Shown here one piece after another: positions 8,483 to 17,755 of a stretch of 64,000 bases of DNA. The stretch is from Pseudomonadota bacterium (GTDB lineage: Bacteria > Pseudomonadota > Alphaproteobacteria > Rhizobiales > Methylopilaceae), in the NCBI GenBank assembly GCA_023388965.1, contig JAEWFF010000056.1, forward strand, positions 71,648-135,647, in the 5' to 3' direction. The position numbers and the translations under genes were made by a program. The notes below the pieces were generated by a model, which worked only from the letters and a program-made list of their open reading frames with translations, was not told the origin of the DNA and searched no databases. Every line of letters starts with the position of its first letter. Position 1 is the first letter of the stretch.

Positions 8483-8834
8483 GGGGAAGGGGCAACTTCA
8501 GCCTTTGACCAGTCCCGCTATCCCTCTGTCGTTCTGAACCATTGCGGACGACATGCCTGACCGTCGCGCCGTGGGCCCGCAGCGCGCCAGAGCCGGCTCA
8601 TTCGATCCTTGCCCTCCCGCAATGATCAGCGGCCCGCACTCTCCAAAGCCTGTGGATTGCCTTTCGTTCTCGGCGAGCCGGAAGTTGCCGAACAGGCTTG
8701 ACAAGGCCGCGCAAGTAAAAAGATTATTACATGATGGAGCATCGTCCTCTGTTATGGAGAGACGATGGCTTCCGGGGATTTCCGCGGAGCCCCCCTCGGC
8801 ACGCCGTTAAAACAATGATTTCAGGGAGAACGAC
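8483..8834. other. intergenic region upstream of the TRAP operon
   Basis: These 352 bp hold no gene I can support. Its right half becomes AT-rich and contains the promoter listed at 8698-8727. A weak open frame on the minus strand (8498-8704) has no ribosome binding site and no family resemblance. Confidence 0.6.
8698..8727 (+). promoter_or_regulatory. probable sigma-70 promoter of dctPQM
   Basis: A perfect TTGACA (8698-8703) is followed after 18 bp by GATTAT (8722-8727), about 108 bp before the dctP start. The surroundings are AT-rich compared with neighbouring DNA. The call is from motif matching only. Confidence 0.45.
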
Positions 8835-9833
8835 ATGCACATTGGAAAAATGGCTCTCGCACTGAGCGTAAGTGTATTGCTCGCCGGCATCGGCTCGGCG
8901 GATGCAAAGACGGTTTTGAAATTCCATCACGATCTGCCGGAAGACAGCGCGCAGCATGTCGCTGCGGAAAAGTTCCGCGATCTCGTGGCCGAGCGCACGA
9001 ACGGCGAGATCGACGTCCAGATCTTCCCCAATAACGGGCTCGGCGACGACGTGCAGGCCGCGCAGCAGATGCAGTTCGGCGCCATCGAAGGCGGTATCAT
9101 CCCGACGGCGAAGCTCTCGAACTTCCAGCCGGCCATGCAGCTTCCCGACCTGCCGTTCCTGTTCCCCTCGCCGGAAGTGGCGCACAAATTCCTCGACAGC
9201 GAAGTCGGCGACGAGCTTCTGGCGACTTTGGACAAGGCCGGGCTCAAGGGCGTGACGTTCTGGGAAAGCGGCTTCAAGCAGTTTACCTGCAACAACGCCG
9301 TCGAGAAGCCGGAAGATTTCAAGGGGCGCAAAGTGCGCGTGATGGAAAGCCCCATCATCATCGCCCAGTTCCGCGCGCTCGGCTCGACGCCGGCGCCGAT
9401 CGCGTTCTCCGAAACCTATACGGCGCTCCAGCAGCGCGTGGTCGACTGTCAGGAGAACCCGCTGGTGTCGATCGTGAACATGAAGTTCCACGAAGTGCAG
9501 ACAAACACGATCATCAGCAACCACGCCTATCTCGGCTATGCCTTCGTGTTCAGCAAGAAGTGGTTCGAGGCCCAGGACGAAGCCACGCAGAAGGTGCTGG
9601 TCGACACCGCGCGCGAGGTCACTGCGTTCCAGCGTGAGGAAACCGCACGTCGCGAGAAAGGCTATATCGAGACGATCTCCAAGAGCTCGACCAATCTAAC
9701 GACGCTGCCCGACGAACATCGCGGAGCGTTTGAAGAGGCGACGCGTCCCGTCCACGACCAGTTCAAGGATGCGATCGGCGCGGACCTGATGGAAAAGACC
9801 TACAAGAAGATCGAAGAACTGCGCGGCTCCTGA
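8835..9833 (+). CDS. dctP: TRAP transporter substrate-binding protein DctP
   Basis: This is the periplasmic receptor of a tripartite ATP-independent transporter. The 332-residue protein has a signal peptide cleaved near SADA-KTVLKF and the family pattern: KFHHDLPEDSAQHVAAEKF, the Arg-bearing GRKVRVMESPIIIAQFRALG segment that contacts the substrate carboxylate, and SETYTALQQRVVDCQENPL. DctP proteins usually bind C4-dicarboxylates or other organic acids; the substrate cannot be read from sequence. It is first in a dctP-dctQ-dctM operon, 60 bp before dctQ. The gene has its own promoter candidate and no adjacent regulator. Confidence 0.95.
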   Translation: MHIGKMALALSVSVLLAGIGSADAKTVLKFHHDLPEDSAQHVAAEKFRDLVAERTNGEIDVQIFPNNGLGDDVQAAQQMQFGAIEGGIIPTAKLSNFQPAMQLPDLPFLFPSPEVAHKFLDSEVGDELLATLDKAGLKGVTFWESGFKQFTCNNAVEKPEDFKGRKVRVMESPIIIAQFRALGSTPAPIAFSETYTALQQRVVDCQENPLVSIVNMKFHEVQTNTIISNHAYLGYAFVFSKKWFEAQDEATQKVLVDTAREVTAFQREETARREKGYIETISKSSTNLTTLPDEHRGAFEEATRPVHDQFKDAIGADLMEKTYKKIEELRGS

Positions 9834-9893
9834 ACCGCGATTGCTGCGGCCGGGTACGTTAGGCCCGGCCGTAGCGCCCCGTCCCTCTCACCA

Positions 9894-10409
9894 ATGAGAC
9901 CGACCATGCTCGTGCGGCTCGATCGTGCCCTGTCGCTGGCCGAAGACACATTCATCTCCATCCTGCTCATTGCGGCATCGGCGATTCTTTTCGTCAATGT
10001 AGTGCTGCGCTACGTCTTCAACAGCGGCTTCGTCTGGGCTGAGGAGATGGTCCGCTACCAGATCGTCTGGCTGGTCTTCGTCGGCGCCAGCGTGGCGGCG
10101 CGCAAGGGCATTCATATCGGCGTCGATGCCGTCGTCCAGATCATGCCGGCTCCGATCCAGAAAGCGGTACGGATCGCCGTCTATCTGCTGTGCATCCTGT
10201 TTTGCGGTCTTCTCCTGTTCTACGGCGTCGAATTGATGCTGCAGACGCGCGCCTTCAACCAGCGCACGCCGGCCATGCAGGCGCCGTTCTGGATTGCCCA
10301 GCTCGCCATTCCCGTCGGCGCCGCGCTGATGGGGCTGCGCTTCATCCAGGAAACTGTGCGTACGATCGCCGGCGGCGAGCGTCACGTCGAAACAACCATT
10401 CTCAACTGA
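9894..10409 (+). CDS. dctQ: TRAP transporter small permease DctQ
   Basis: The 171-residue inner membrane protein has four hydrophobic segments (ISILLIAASAILFVNVVL, the ARKGIHIG-flanked helices, VYLLCILFCGLLLFYGVE, and FWIAQLAIPVGAALMGL). The VWAEEMVRYQIVWLVFVGAS stretch with its conserved Glu-Glu is the DctQ signature. ATG 9894 is used; ATG 9906 would remove four residues. It lies between dctP and dctM as expected and stabilises the large permease. Confidence 0.93.
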   Translation: MRPTMLVRLDRALSLAEDTFISILLIAASAILFVNVVLRYVFNSGFVWAEEMVRYQIVWLVFVGASVAARKGIHIGVDAVVQIMPAPIQKAVRIAVYLLCILFCGLLLFYGVELMLQTRAFNQRTPAMQAPFWIAQLAIPVGAALMGLRFIQETVRTIAGGERHVETTILN

Positions 10410-10427
10410 GCGGGCAGGGGGCTCCAA

Positions 10428-11711
10428 ATGACAACCGCATTCTTCTCCCTGTTCGCGTTCCTGCTCGCGTTCAGCGTGCCGATCTTCGTCGTGCTGGCGC
10501 TGTCGGTCATGGCGATGATCTGGTTCGGCGGCATGATGCCGATGGCCATCGTCGTCGAGCGCATGTTCTCGGGCATCGATTCCTTCGCGCTAATGGCGAT
10601 CCCGTTCTTCATCCTGACCGGCAATCTGATGAGCGTCGGCGGCCTGTCCCGCCGCCTGATCCGGTTTGCCGATCTGATCGTCGGCCGTTTCACCGGCGGG
10701 CTGGGCATTACGACGGTTACCTCGGCGATGTTTTTCGGTGCGATTTCCGGCTCAAGCCCGGCGACCGTCGTGGCCATCGGCGGCATTCTCAATCCGGCGC
10801 TGCGCGATGCCGGCTATCGCCCGAATTTCTCGATCGGTCTCATCATCGCCTCGGGCTCGCTCGGCATCATCATCCCGCCGAGCATCGTGATGATCGTCTA
10901 TGCGGCGGTGACCGGCGTGTCGGTCGGTGCGCTGTTCATGGCGGGCGTCGGCGCGGGCCTTGCCTACGGCTTCGTCTTCATGGCGTATGCCGTCTATCAC
11001 GCCAAGAAATACAATGTGCCGCGCAGCCCGGTCCCGACCGGTGCCGAAGTCTGGCAGGGCTTCAAGGATGCGTCCTGGGGACTTGGCGTCCCGGTTCTCA
11101 TCCTCGGCGGTATTTACGGCGGCATATTCACGCCGACCGAAGCGGCCGCCGTGTCCGTGATCTATTCCCTGTTCGTCTCCGCGGTCATCTATCGGGAGAA
11201 GACGCCGGCCGAGTTGTGGGACGCGGTGCGCGATTCCGCGGCCACGACGGCGCAGGTCATGATCATCCTGTCCGCGGCCGCCGTACTGTCATGGTATCTG
11301 ACCTCGACCGGCATGGCGGTTGCCATCGCCAATGCGATCCTGTCGCTGAGCGGCGATCCCGTACATCTCTTCATGCTGATCAATGTGGCGGTGCTGATCG
11401 CGGGCATGTTCCTCGATGCGGCGTCGATCATGGTCATCCTCGGGCCGCTGCTCTACAAGGTCGGGACCCAGGTCGGCATCGATCCGGTCCATCTCGGCGT
11501 CGTGCTGACGGTGAACGGCGCCATCGGCATGTTCACGCCGCCGTTCGGCCTCAACCTGTTCGTCGCGTCCAGCCTTGGCGATGTGACGTATGAACAGGCG
11601 GTGAAGGGCGCGCTGCCGTTCATCGGACTTGCGATCATCGGCCTGATGATCGTGACCTATGTGCCGGATATCAGCATGTGGCTGCCGCGCATGCTCTATG
11701 CCGGGATGTAA
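10428..11711 (+). CDS. dctM: TRAP transporter large permease DctM
   Basis: The 427-residue protein spans the inner membrane about 12 times and forms the sodium-coupled translocation path. Family marks include the SSPATVVAIGGI loop, the GIIIPPSIVMIVYAAVTGVSVGALFMAG segment and the second-half repeat GMFTPPFGLNLFVASS. Length and order are normal. It is the last gene of the operon and a UUCG-loop terminator follows 20 bp later. Confidence 0.95.
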   Translation: MTTAFFSLFAFLLAFSVPIFVVLALSVMAMIWFGGMMPMAIVVERMFSGIDSFALMAIPFFILTGNLMSVGGLSRRLIRFADLIVGRFTGGLGITTVTSAMFFGAISGSSPATVVAIGGILNPALRDAGYRPNFSIGLIIASGSLGIIIPPSIVMIVYAAVTGVSVGALFMAGVGAGLAYGFVFMAYAVYHAKKYNVPRSPVPTGAEVWQGFKDASWGLGVPVLILGGIYGGIFTPTEAAAVSVIYSLFVSAVIYREKTPAELWDAVRDSAATTAQVMIILSAAAVLSWYLTSTGMAVAIANAILSLSGDPVHLFMLINVAVLIAGMFLDAASIMVILGPLLYKVGTQVGIDPVHLGVVLTVNGAIGMFTPPFGLNLFVASSLGDVTYEQAVKGALPFIGLAIIGLMIVTYVPDISMWLPRMLYAGM

Positions 11712-11730
11712 GGCCGTTTCCGGAAGACAG

Positions 11731-11766
11731 AAAAAGCCCGCGTCTCTTCGGAGGCGCGGGCTTTTT
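11731..11766. terminator. bidirectional terminator with UUCG tetraloop
   Basis: The stem GCCCGCGTCTC and GAGGCGCGGGC (one T-G pair) closes a C(TTCG)G loop. A's stand on the left and T's on the right, so it serves both dctM (plus) and fba (minus), which converge here. Confidence 0.92.
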
Positions 11767-11833
11767 GTTTGGCGGAGCTTATGCCGATCCCTCGACGCGG
11801 ACGCCGGTGGCGTCCGGTTCGGGATGAGGGCGG

Positions 11834-12901
11834 CTACCCCTCGATCTTCGGATCGAGTTCGCCCTTGGCGTAGCGGGCGGCCATGACGGACATCGGCACG
11901 ACCTTGATCTTCGAGGCGTTGCCGGCGGTGCCGAACTGTTCGAGACGCTCCACGCAAAGCTTCGTCATCGCCTCGGTCGCGGGTTTCAGATATTTGCGCG
12001 GGTCGAACTCGGCCTTCTGTTCCGTCAATACCTTGCGGATGGCGCCGGTGATGGCCATGCGGTTGTCGGTGTCGATATTGACCTTGCGCACGCCGTGCTT
12101 GATGCCGCGCTGGATTTCCTCGACCGGCACGCCCCAGGTCGGCTTCATCTCGCCGCCAAATTTATTGATGATCTCCTGAAGATCCTCCGGCACGGAGGAG
12201 GAGCCGTGCATCACGAGATGCACGCTCGGCAGGCGCTTGTGGATTTCCTCGATGACATGCATTGCGAGGATTTCGCCGTCCGGCTTGCGGCTGAACTTGT
12301 ACGCACCGTGCGAGGTGCCCATGGCGATGGCGAGCGCGTCGACCTTCGTCTTCTTCACGAAATCGATCGCCTGATCGGGATCGGTGAGAAGCTGGTCCTG
12401 GCTGACCGTGCCTTCGAGGCCGTGGCCGTCCTCCTGCTCGCCGCCGCCATGTTCCAGCGAGCCGAGCACGCCGAGCTCGCCCTCCACCGACGCGCCGGCC
12501 CAGTGCGCCATGTCGGCGACGCGCTTGGTGATGCCGACATTGTAGTCGTAATCGGCGGCCGTCTTGCCGTCGGCCATGAGCGAGCCGTCCATCATGACGG
12601 AGGTGAAGCCGTGCTGGATAGCGGTGGCGCAGGTGGCTTCGTTGTTGCCGTGGTCGAGATGCATGCAGATCGGGATGTGCGGATAGATTTCGACAAGGGC
12701 GTCGATCATCTTCGCCAGCATGATGTCATGGGCGTACTGACGCGCGCCGCGCGAGGCCTGGATGATGACCGGCGAGTCGGTCTTGTCGGCGGCGGCTCCG
12801 ATGGCCAGCGCCTGCTCCATATTGTTGATGTTGAACGCCGGCACTCCGTAGCCGTGCTCCGCCGCATGATCCAGAAGCTGACGAAGGGTGATACGGGCCA
12901 T
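11834..12901 (-). CDS. fba: class II fructose-bisphosphate aldolase
   Basis: This zinc enzyme cleaves fructose 1,6-bisphosphate to DHAP and glyceraldehyde 3-phosphate, and with sedoheptulose bisphosphate it serves the Calvin-type reaction in some relatives. The 355 residues include HLDHGNN (zinc ligands), GEVEGELG-like ASVEGELGVLGSLEHGGGE, AIAMGTSHGAYKF and HGSSSVPEDL. It is the long CbbA/CalA form. GGAGAGGAA lies before the ATG. It is the last gene of a tkt-gap-pgk-fba run, 71 bp after pgk. No RuBisCO or phosphoribulokinase is visible, so glycolysis/gluconeogenesis is the safer role. Confidence 0.96.
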   Translation of the reverse strand: MARITLRQLLDHAAEHGYGVPAFNINNMEQALAIGAAADKTDSPVIIQASRGARQYAHDIMLAKMIDALVEIYPHIPICMHLDHGNNEATCATAIQHGFTSVMMDGSLMADGKTAADYDYNVGITKRVADMAHWAGASVEGELGVLGSLEHGGGEQEDGHGLEGTVSQDQLLTDPDQAIDFVKKTKVDALAIAMGTSHGAYKFSRKPDGEILAMHVIEEIHKRLPSVHLVMHGSSSVPEDLQEIINKFGGEMKPTWGVPVEEIQRGIKHGVRKVNIDTDNRMAITGAIRKVLTEQKAEFDPRKYLKPATEAMTKLCVERLEQFGTAGNASKIKVVPMSVMAARYAKGELDPKIEG

Positions 12902-12972
12902 GTCGTTCCTCTCCGGTTGGGCAGAATTGTCTTAAATCTAGCGCGAAATCGCGTAAGGCAAAGCCTTGCGGC

Positions 12973-14166
12973 TCAAGCCTGCTGCAGCGCCTCCACGCCC
13001 GGCAGCGGCTTGCCTTCCAGCCATTCGAGGAAGGCGCCGCCGGCCGTCGAAATGTAGGAGAAATCCTCGGCCGCGCCCGCATGGTTCAGCGCGGCGACGG
13101 TGTCGCCACCGCCGGCGACCGAGAGCAGCTTGCCGGATTTCGTAAGCTCCGCCGCTTTCTTCGCAACCGCGACCGTGGCGGCGTCGAACGGCTCGAGTTC
13201 GAACGCACCGAACGGGCCGTTCCAGACAAGCGTTTTCGTCTCTTCCAGGAGCGTGGAGACGTCCGCGACGCTGCTCGGGCCGGCATCGAGGATCATGTCG
13301 TCATGGCCGACCATGTCGGACGACACGGTGCGGTGCGGGGCGTTGGCCTTGAATTCGGTGGCGACGACCGCGTCGGAGGGCAGGACGAGCGCGCAGCCGG
13401 CCGCCTTGGCCTTCTCCGCGATGTCCTGCGCGGTTGCGATGTGATCGCGCTCGACGAGCGATTTGCCGACCGCCTTGCCCTGCGCGGCGAGGAAGGTGTT
13501 GGCCATGGCGCCCCCGATGATGAGCGTATTGACCTTCGTCACGAGGTTCGACAGCAGCTCGATCTTGGTCGAGACCTTCGCGCCGCCGACAATGGCCGCC
13601 ACCGGGCGCTCGGGCGCGGTGAGCGCGGCGCTCAGCGCCTCAAGCTCTTTCTGCATCGCGCGGCCGGCATAGGCCGGAAGCAGTTTTGCGAGACCGACCA
13701 CGGATGCCGCCGCGCGGTGGGCGACGGAGAAGGCGTCGTTGACGAAGATGTCGCCGAGTGCGGCGAGCTGTTCGGTGAACTTTGGATCGTCCTTTTCCTC
13801 GCCTGCGTGGAAACGCAGATTTTCGAGAAGGAGAACATCGCCGTCCTTCATCGCCGCGACGGCTTTTTCAGCCTCGGCTCCGATGCAATCGTCTGCAAAC
13901 GCGACAGGCCTGCCGAGCGCGGCGCTGACGGCCGGCACGATCTGGCGGAGCGATTGCGCCTCGTCGCGCTTGCCCTTGGGACGGCCCATATGCGCGAGCA
14001 GGATGACTTTCGCCCCGCGCGCGCAAAGATCCCCGATTGTCGGCAGCGCGGCGCGGATGCGCGTGTCGTCCGTCACCCGGCCGTCTTCCATCGGCAGGTT
14101 GAAATCGACGCGAACGAGGACGCGTTTTGAATTTACGTCAGCCTCGTCGAGCGTCCGGAACGTCAT
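12973..14166 (-). CDS. pgk: phosphoglycerate kinase
   Basis: This enzyme transfers phosphate between 1,3-bisphosphoglycerate and ADP. The 397 residues from ATG 14166 contain VLVRVDFNLP, the Arg-rich substrate loop LLAHMGRPKG, VLLLENLRFHAGEE, VGGAKVSTKIELL and the nucleotide loop AGGGDTVAAL. The start is fixed by overlap with the gap stop codon (TAATG, 1 bp shared), which implies translational coupling. Upstream in-frame sequence reads in the gap gene and is discarded. Confidence 0.97.
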   Translation of the reverse strand: MTFRTLDEADVNSKRVLVRVDFNLPMEDGRVTDDTRIRAALPTIGDLCARGAKVILLAHMGRPKGKRDEAQSLRQIVPAVSAALGRPVAFADDCIGAEAEKAVAAMKDGDVLLLENLRFHAGEEKDDPKFTEQLAALGDIFVNDAFSVAHRAAASVVGLAKLLPAYAGRAMQKELEALSAALTAPERPVAAIVGGAKVSTKIELLSNLVTKVNTLIIGGAMANTFLAAQGKAVGKSLVERDHIATAQDIAEKAKAAGCALVLPSDAVVATEFKANAPHRTVSSDMVGHDDMILDAGPSSVADVSTLLEETKTLVWNGPFGAFELEPFDAATVAVAKKAAELTKSGKLLSVAGGGDTVAALNHAGAAEDFSYISTAGGAFLEWLEGKPLPGVEALQQA

Positions 14167-15176
14167 TACAGCAGCTTGCCCATGGCGACGGCCGTGTCGG
14201 CCATGCGGTTCGAGAAGCCCCATTCGTTGTCATACCAGGCCATGACGCGGACGAGGTTGCCCTCGATCACCTTGGTCTGGTCGAGCGCGAAGCTGGCGGA
14301 CGAGGGGTTGTGGTTGAGGTCCTGCGAGACGAGCGGCTCGTCGACGATGGTGACGATGCCCTTGAACTCCTGGGCCGCAGCCTTCTTCATCGCGTCGTTG
14401 ACCTCGGCGACCGTGGTCGCGCGGCTCGATTCGAACTGGAAATCGATGACGGAAACGTTCGGCGTCGGCACGCGGATCGACACGCCGTCGAGCTTGCCCT
14501 TCAGCTCCGGCAGAACGAGGCCGACCGCCTTCGCCGCGCCGGTCGTCGTCGGGATCATGCTGAGGGCCGCCGCGCGGGCGCGGTAGAGGTCCTTGTGCAT
14601 GGTGTCGAGCGTCGGCTGGTCGCCGGTATAGGAGTGGATCGTCGTCATGAACCCCTTTTCGATGCCGACGGCGGCGTGAAGGATCTTCGCGACCGGGCCG
14701 AGGCAATTGGTGGTGCAGGACGCGTTCGAGACGACGATATGGTCCTTGGTCAGCTTGTCGTGGTTGACGCCGTAGACGATCGTGAGATCGGCGCCGTCGC
14801 CGGGGGCCGAGACGAGGACGCGCCTGGCGCCGGCCTGAAGATGCGCCGAGGCCTTGTCCTTCGCGGTGAAGAGGCCCGTGCATTCGAGCGCGATGTCGAC
14901 GCCGAGATCCTTGTGCGGCAGCTCGGCGGGGTTGCGGATCGCCGTGGCCTTGATCTTGCCGTGGCCCTCGATGTCGATGAAATCGCCCTCGACCGTGACC
15001 TTGGCCGGGAACTTGCCGTGCACCGAATCGTAGCGGAGAAGGTGCGCATTGGTCTCGACCGGGCCGAGATCGTTGATCGCCACGACCTGGATGTCGGTGC
15101 GGCCGGACTCGACGATGGCCCGCAGAACCAGCCGTCCGATGCGTCCAAATCCGTTGATCGCAACCCGCACCGTCAT
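14166..15176 (-). CDS. gap: type I glyceraldehyde-3-phosphate dehydrogenase
   Basis: It oxidises glyceraldehyde 3-phosphate with NAD(P)+ and phosphate. The 336-residue protein starts MTVRVAINGFGRIGRLVLRA (Rossmann fold) and contains the active-site SNASCTTNCL with catalytic Cys, and later WYDNEWGFSNRM. The start ATG 15176 is set by this N-terminus; ten more in-frame residues upstream are not family-like. It lies 20 bp after tkt and overlaps pgk by 1 bp. The residue after the first beta-strand that chooses NAD or NADP was not judged. Confidence 0.96.
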   Translation of the reverse strand: MTVRVAINGFGRIGRLVLRAIVESGRTDIQVVAINDLGPVETNAHLLRYDSVHGKFPAKVTVEGDFIDIEGHGKIKATAIRNPAELPHKDLGVDIALECTGLFTAKDKASAHLQAGARRVLVSAPGDGADLTIVYGVNHDKLTKDHIVVSNASCTTNCLGPVAKILHAAVGIEKGFMTTIHSYTGDQPTLDTMHKDLYRARAAALSMIPTTTGAAKAVGLVLPELKGKLDGVSIRVPTPNVSVIDFQFESSRATTVAEVNDAMKKAAAQEFKGIVTIVDEPLVSQDLNHNPSSASFALDQTKVIEGNLVRVMAWYDNEWGFSNRMADTAVAMGKLL

Positions 15177-15195
15177 TTCGTCGCTCCTTCGGGGC

Positions 15196-17253
15196 TCAGC
15201 GCCCAAGTTTTGATTTCGCGGCTTCCACGACGGCGTCCGCCGTGATGCCGAATTTCTTGAAGACTTCCGCCGCCGGCCCCGACGCGCCGAAGCTCGTCAT
15301 GCCGACGAATGCGCCGTCGCTGCCGATGATCTGGTCCCAGCCCATCCGGATGGCGGCCTCGACGCCGATCTTCACCTTCGCCGTGCCGATCACTTCGGCA
15401 CGATATTCGGCGGATTGCTCGGCGAAAAGGTCCATGCAGGGCACGGAGACGATTCGGGTCGGAATGCCGGATTTCTCCAGCGCCTCGCGTGCCTCGACGG
15501 CCAGCGACACTTCCGAGCCGGACGCGAAGATCGCGACCTCGGCCTCGCTGGAAGCCGCGCGCAGTTCGTAGGCGCCGCGGGCGGTGAGATTCTTCGCGCC
15601 GGGTTCGAGCCGCGCCTGTTTGAGGTTCTGGCGCGTCAGCGCGAGAACGCTCGGGCGGCCGGTATTTCGGACCGCGAGTTCCCAGGCTTCCGCCGTCTCG
15701 ATCGTGTCGGCCGGGCGGAAGACGAGCAGGTTCGGAATGGCGCGCAGCGCCGCGACATGCTCGACCGGCTGATGGGTCGGCCCGTCCTCGCCGACGCCGA
15801 TGGAATCGTGCGTGAAGACGAAGATGGAGCGGATGCCCATGAGTGCGGCAAGGCGCACCGAGGGGCGGCAGTAATCGGAGAAGACGAGGAAAGTGCCGCC
15901 GGCCGGGACGAGCCCGCCATGCAGCGCGATGCCGTTCATCGCGGCCGCCATTCCGTGCTCGCGGATGCCCCAGCGGACATAGCGGCCGTTGTAATCGCCG
16001 GGCGCGATGTCCTCGAACGCCTTGACCTTGGTGTTGTTGGACGGCGTCAGGTCCGCCGAGCCGGAAATCAGTTCCGGCAGAGCATCGGCGATGGCTTCCA
16101 GAACGAGTTCGGACGATTTGCGCGTCGCCACTTCCTGCGGCGCGTCGAACATGCGCTCCTTGAGGGATTGGATGGCGGCGGTGAATTCGGCCGGCACTTC
16201 GCCGGACAGGCGGCGTTCGAACTCGCCGCGGCGGGCCGGGTCGAGCGCCTTGAAGCTTTTGTCCCATTCGGCATGGGCGTGGCGCGAACGCAGGCCCGCA
16301 ATGCGCCATGCATCGCGCACATCGGTGGGAATCTCAAACGGCGCGGCGTCCCAGCCGAGCGCCTTGCGGGTTTCGGCGATTTCCTCGGCGCCGAGCGGCG
16401 AGCCGTGGGCCGAGGCCTTGCCGGCCTTGTGCGGTGAGCCGAAGCCGATCACGGTCTTGCAGGCGATCAGGGTCGGCTTGTCGCTTTTCTGCGCTTCGGT
16501 GATGGCGGCGGCGATGGCCTCGGGATCGTGGCCGTCGACATGCACGGCGTTCCAGTTCGCGGCCTTGAAGCGCGCGACCTGATCGACCGAATCCGACAGC
16601 GACAGCGGGCCGTCGATGGAGATGCTGTTGTCGTCCCACAGAACGATCAGCCGGTTCAGCTTCAGATGGCCGGCAATGCCGATGCTCTCCTGGCTGATGC
16701 CTTCCATGAGGTCGCCGTCGGAGGCCAGGACATAGGTGTAATGATCGACGACATCGGAGCCGAACTGGGCGGACAGAATGCGTTCGGCGAGCGCCATGCC
16801 GACGGCATTGCCGAGGCCCTGGCCGAGCGGGCCGGTCGTGGTTTCGACCCCGAGCGTCTCGAAGTTTTCCGGATGGCCGGGCGTGTGCGAGCCGAGCTGG
16901 CGGAACTTCTTGATGTCCTCGATCGAAACGCTCTCATACCCCGTGAGGTGCAGCAAGGCGTAGAGCAGCATGGAGCCGTGGCCGGCCGACAGGACGAAAC
17001 GGTCCCGGTCGGGCCAATGCGGCGCCATCGGATCGAATTTCAGGAAGCGGGAGAACAGGACGGTCGCAATGTCCGCGGCGCCCATCGGCAGGCCGGGATG
17101 GCCGGATTTGGCCTTCTCCACGGCGTCCATTGCCAGAAACCGAATGGCATTGGCCATGCGGTCATGTTTTTCACGCGTGATCTCAGTCGGCATATCGCAA
17201 AACCGCGCGTCGAAATGGGGCCGGGAGCAGCCTTCGGCACGGGTGGGGGACAT
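15196..17253 (-). CDS. tkt: transketolase
   Basis: This thiamine-diphosphate enzyme moves two-carbon units between sugar phosphates in the pentose phosphate pathway. Domain order is normal: the pyrophosphate domain (SGHPGLPMGAADIATVLF, GPLGQGLGNAVGMALAE, ASDGDLMEGIS), the pyrimidine domain (RYVRWGIREHGMAAAMNGIA, FTHDSIGVGEDGPTHQP), and the C-terminal domain. I use ATG 17253, which has AGGA 8 nt upstream; ATG 17193 gives 665 residues, closer to the family norm, but lacks a good ribosome binding site. It is the first gene of tkt-gap-pgk-fba and is divergent from the DUF4164 gene. Confidence 0.95.
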   Translation of the reverse strand: MSPTRAEGCSRPHFDARFCDMPTEITREKHDRMANAIRFLAMDAVEKAKSGHPGLPMGAADIATVLFSRFLKFDPMAPHWPDRDRFVLSAGHGSMLLYALLHLTGYESVSIEDIKKFRQLGSHTPGHPENFETLGVETTTGPLGQGLGNAVGMALAERILSAQFGSDVVDHYTYVLASDGDLMEGISQESIGIAGHLKLNRLIVLWDDNSISIDGPLSLSDSVDQVARFKAANWNAVHVDGHDPEAIAAAITEAQKSDKPTLIACKTVIGFGSPHKAGKASAHGSPLGAEEIAETRKALGWDAAPFEIPTDVRDAWRIAGLRSRHAHAEWDKSFKALDPARRGEFERRLSGEVPAEFTAAIQSLKERMFDAPQEVATRKSSELVLEAIADALPELISGSADLTPSNNTKVKAFEDIAPGDYNGRYVRWGIREHGMAAAMNGIALHGGLVPAGGTFLVFSDYCRPSVRLAALMGIRSIFVFTHDSIGVGEDGPTHQPVEHVAALRAIPNLLVFRPADTIETAEAWELAVRNTGRPSVLALTRQNLKQARLEPGAKNLTARGAYELRAASSEAEVAIFASGSEVSLAVEAREALEKSGIPTRIVSVPCMDLFAEQSAEYRAEVIGTAKVKIGVEAAIRMGWDQIIGSDGAFVGMTSFGASGPAAEVFKKFGITADAVVEAAKSKLGR

Positions 17254-17468
17254 CTAGCATTCCTGCCCGCTTAGTCAACGCGACGTAAGAGTTGTCTCAG
17301 CTTCGGGCTGCAAGCTGGTGACGACCAAGGCAAACCGATTGACGCGTCCGTGACGCGGCCTTCATAATTCGACCTGGGCGGGCATTTAGCCGATCTAATT
17401 GTAGCCAACTAAATTGCGTGCACCTTCAGGCCCCAAAGCGCGGCGGGCTGCCGGGGAGTAGATTGCGT

Positions 17469-17744
17469 ATGAGGGACACCGCACTCGGAGTGGCCCTCCG
17501 CCGGCTGGAATCGGCCGTCGGAGTGCTGGAGGCGGCATCGGCGCGAGCGCTCGATGCGCGCCGCAGCGGCGCGGAACGGGAAGCGGAACTCGCGCTTCTG
17601 GAGGACGACCGCGCCCGGCTTGCGGAAGAGCTCGACAGTTCGAATGCACGCACAGCGCGTGTGGAAGCCACCAATCGCGAAGTCGCAAGGCGCCTCGACC
17701 GCGCCATCGACACCATTCGCGATGTCCTCAAGAGCAGCGAGTAA
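17469..17744 (+). CDS. DUF4164 coiled-coil protein
   Basis: The 91-residue product is almost wholly helical with heptad-like spacing (VALRRLESAVGVLEAA, ELALLEDDRARLAEELDSSNA, REVARRLDRAIDTIRDVLKSS), so a coiled coil is expected. This matches DUF4164, which in Hyphomicrobiales commonly stands directly before zapA. ATG 17469 has GGGGAG about 10 nt upstream. It ends 11 bp before zapA. A role with ZapA at the division ring is inference from this neighbourhood. Confidence 0.82.
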   Translation: MRDTALGVALRRLESAVGVLEAASARALDARRSGAEREAELALLEDDRARLAEELDSSNARTARVEATNREVARRLDRAIDTIRDVLKSSE

Positions 17745-17755
17745 AAAGACCGGGC

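Noticed and set aside
8498..8704. A 68-codon minus-strand frame before dctP
   Set aside because: No ribosome binding site and no recognisable feature; part of it overlaps the dctP promoter region.
12095..15245. Long plus-strand frames opposite fba, pgk and gap (320, 349 and 372 codons)
   Set aside because: Each lies exactly against a confident housekeeping gene and shows no domain.
11834..17253. A Calvin cycle (cbb) operon
   Set aside because: tkt, gap, pgk and fba are shared with glycolysis and no RuBisCO or phosphoribulokinase gene is in the window.
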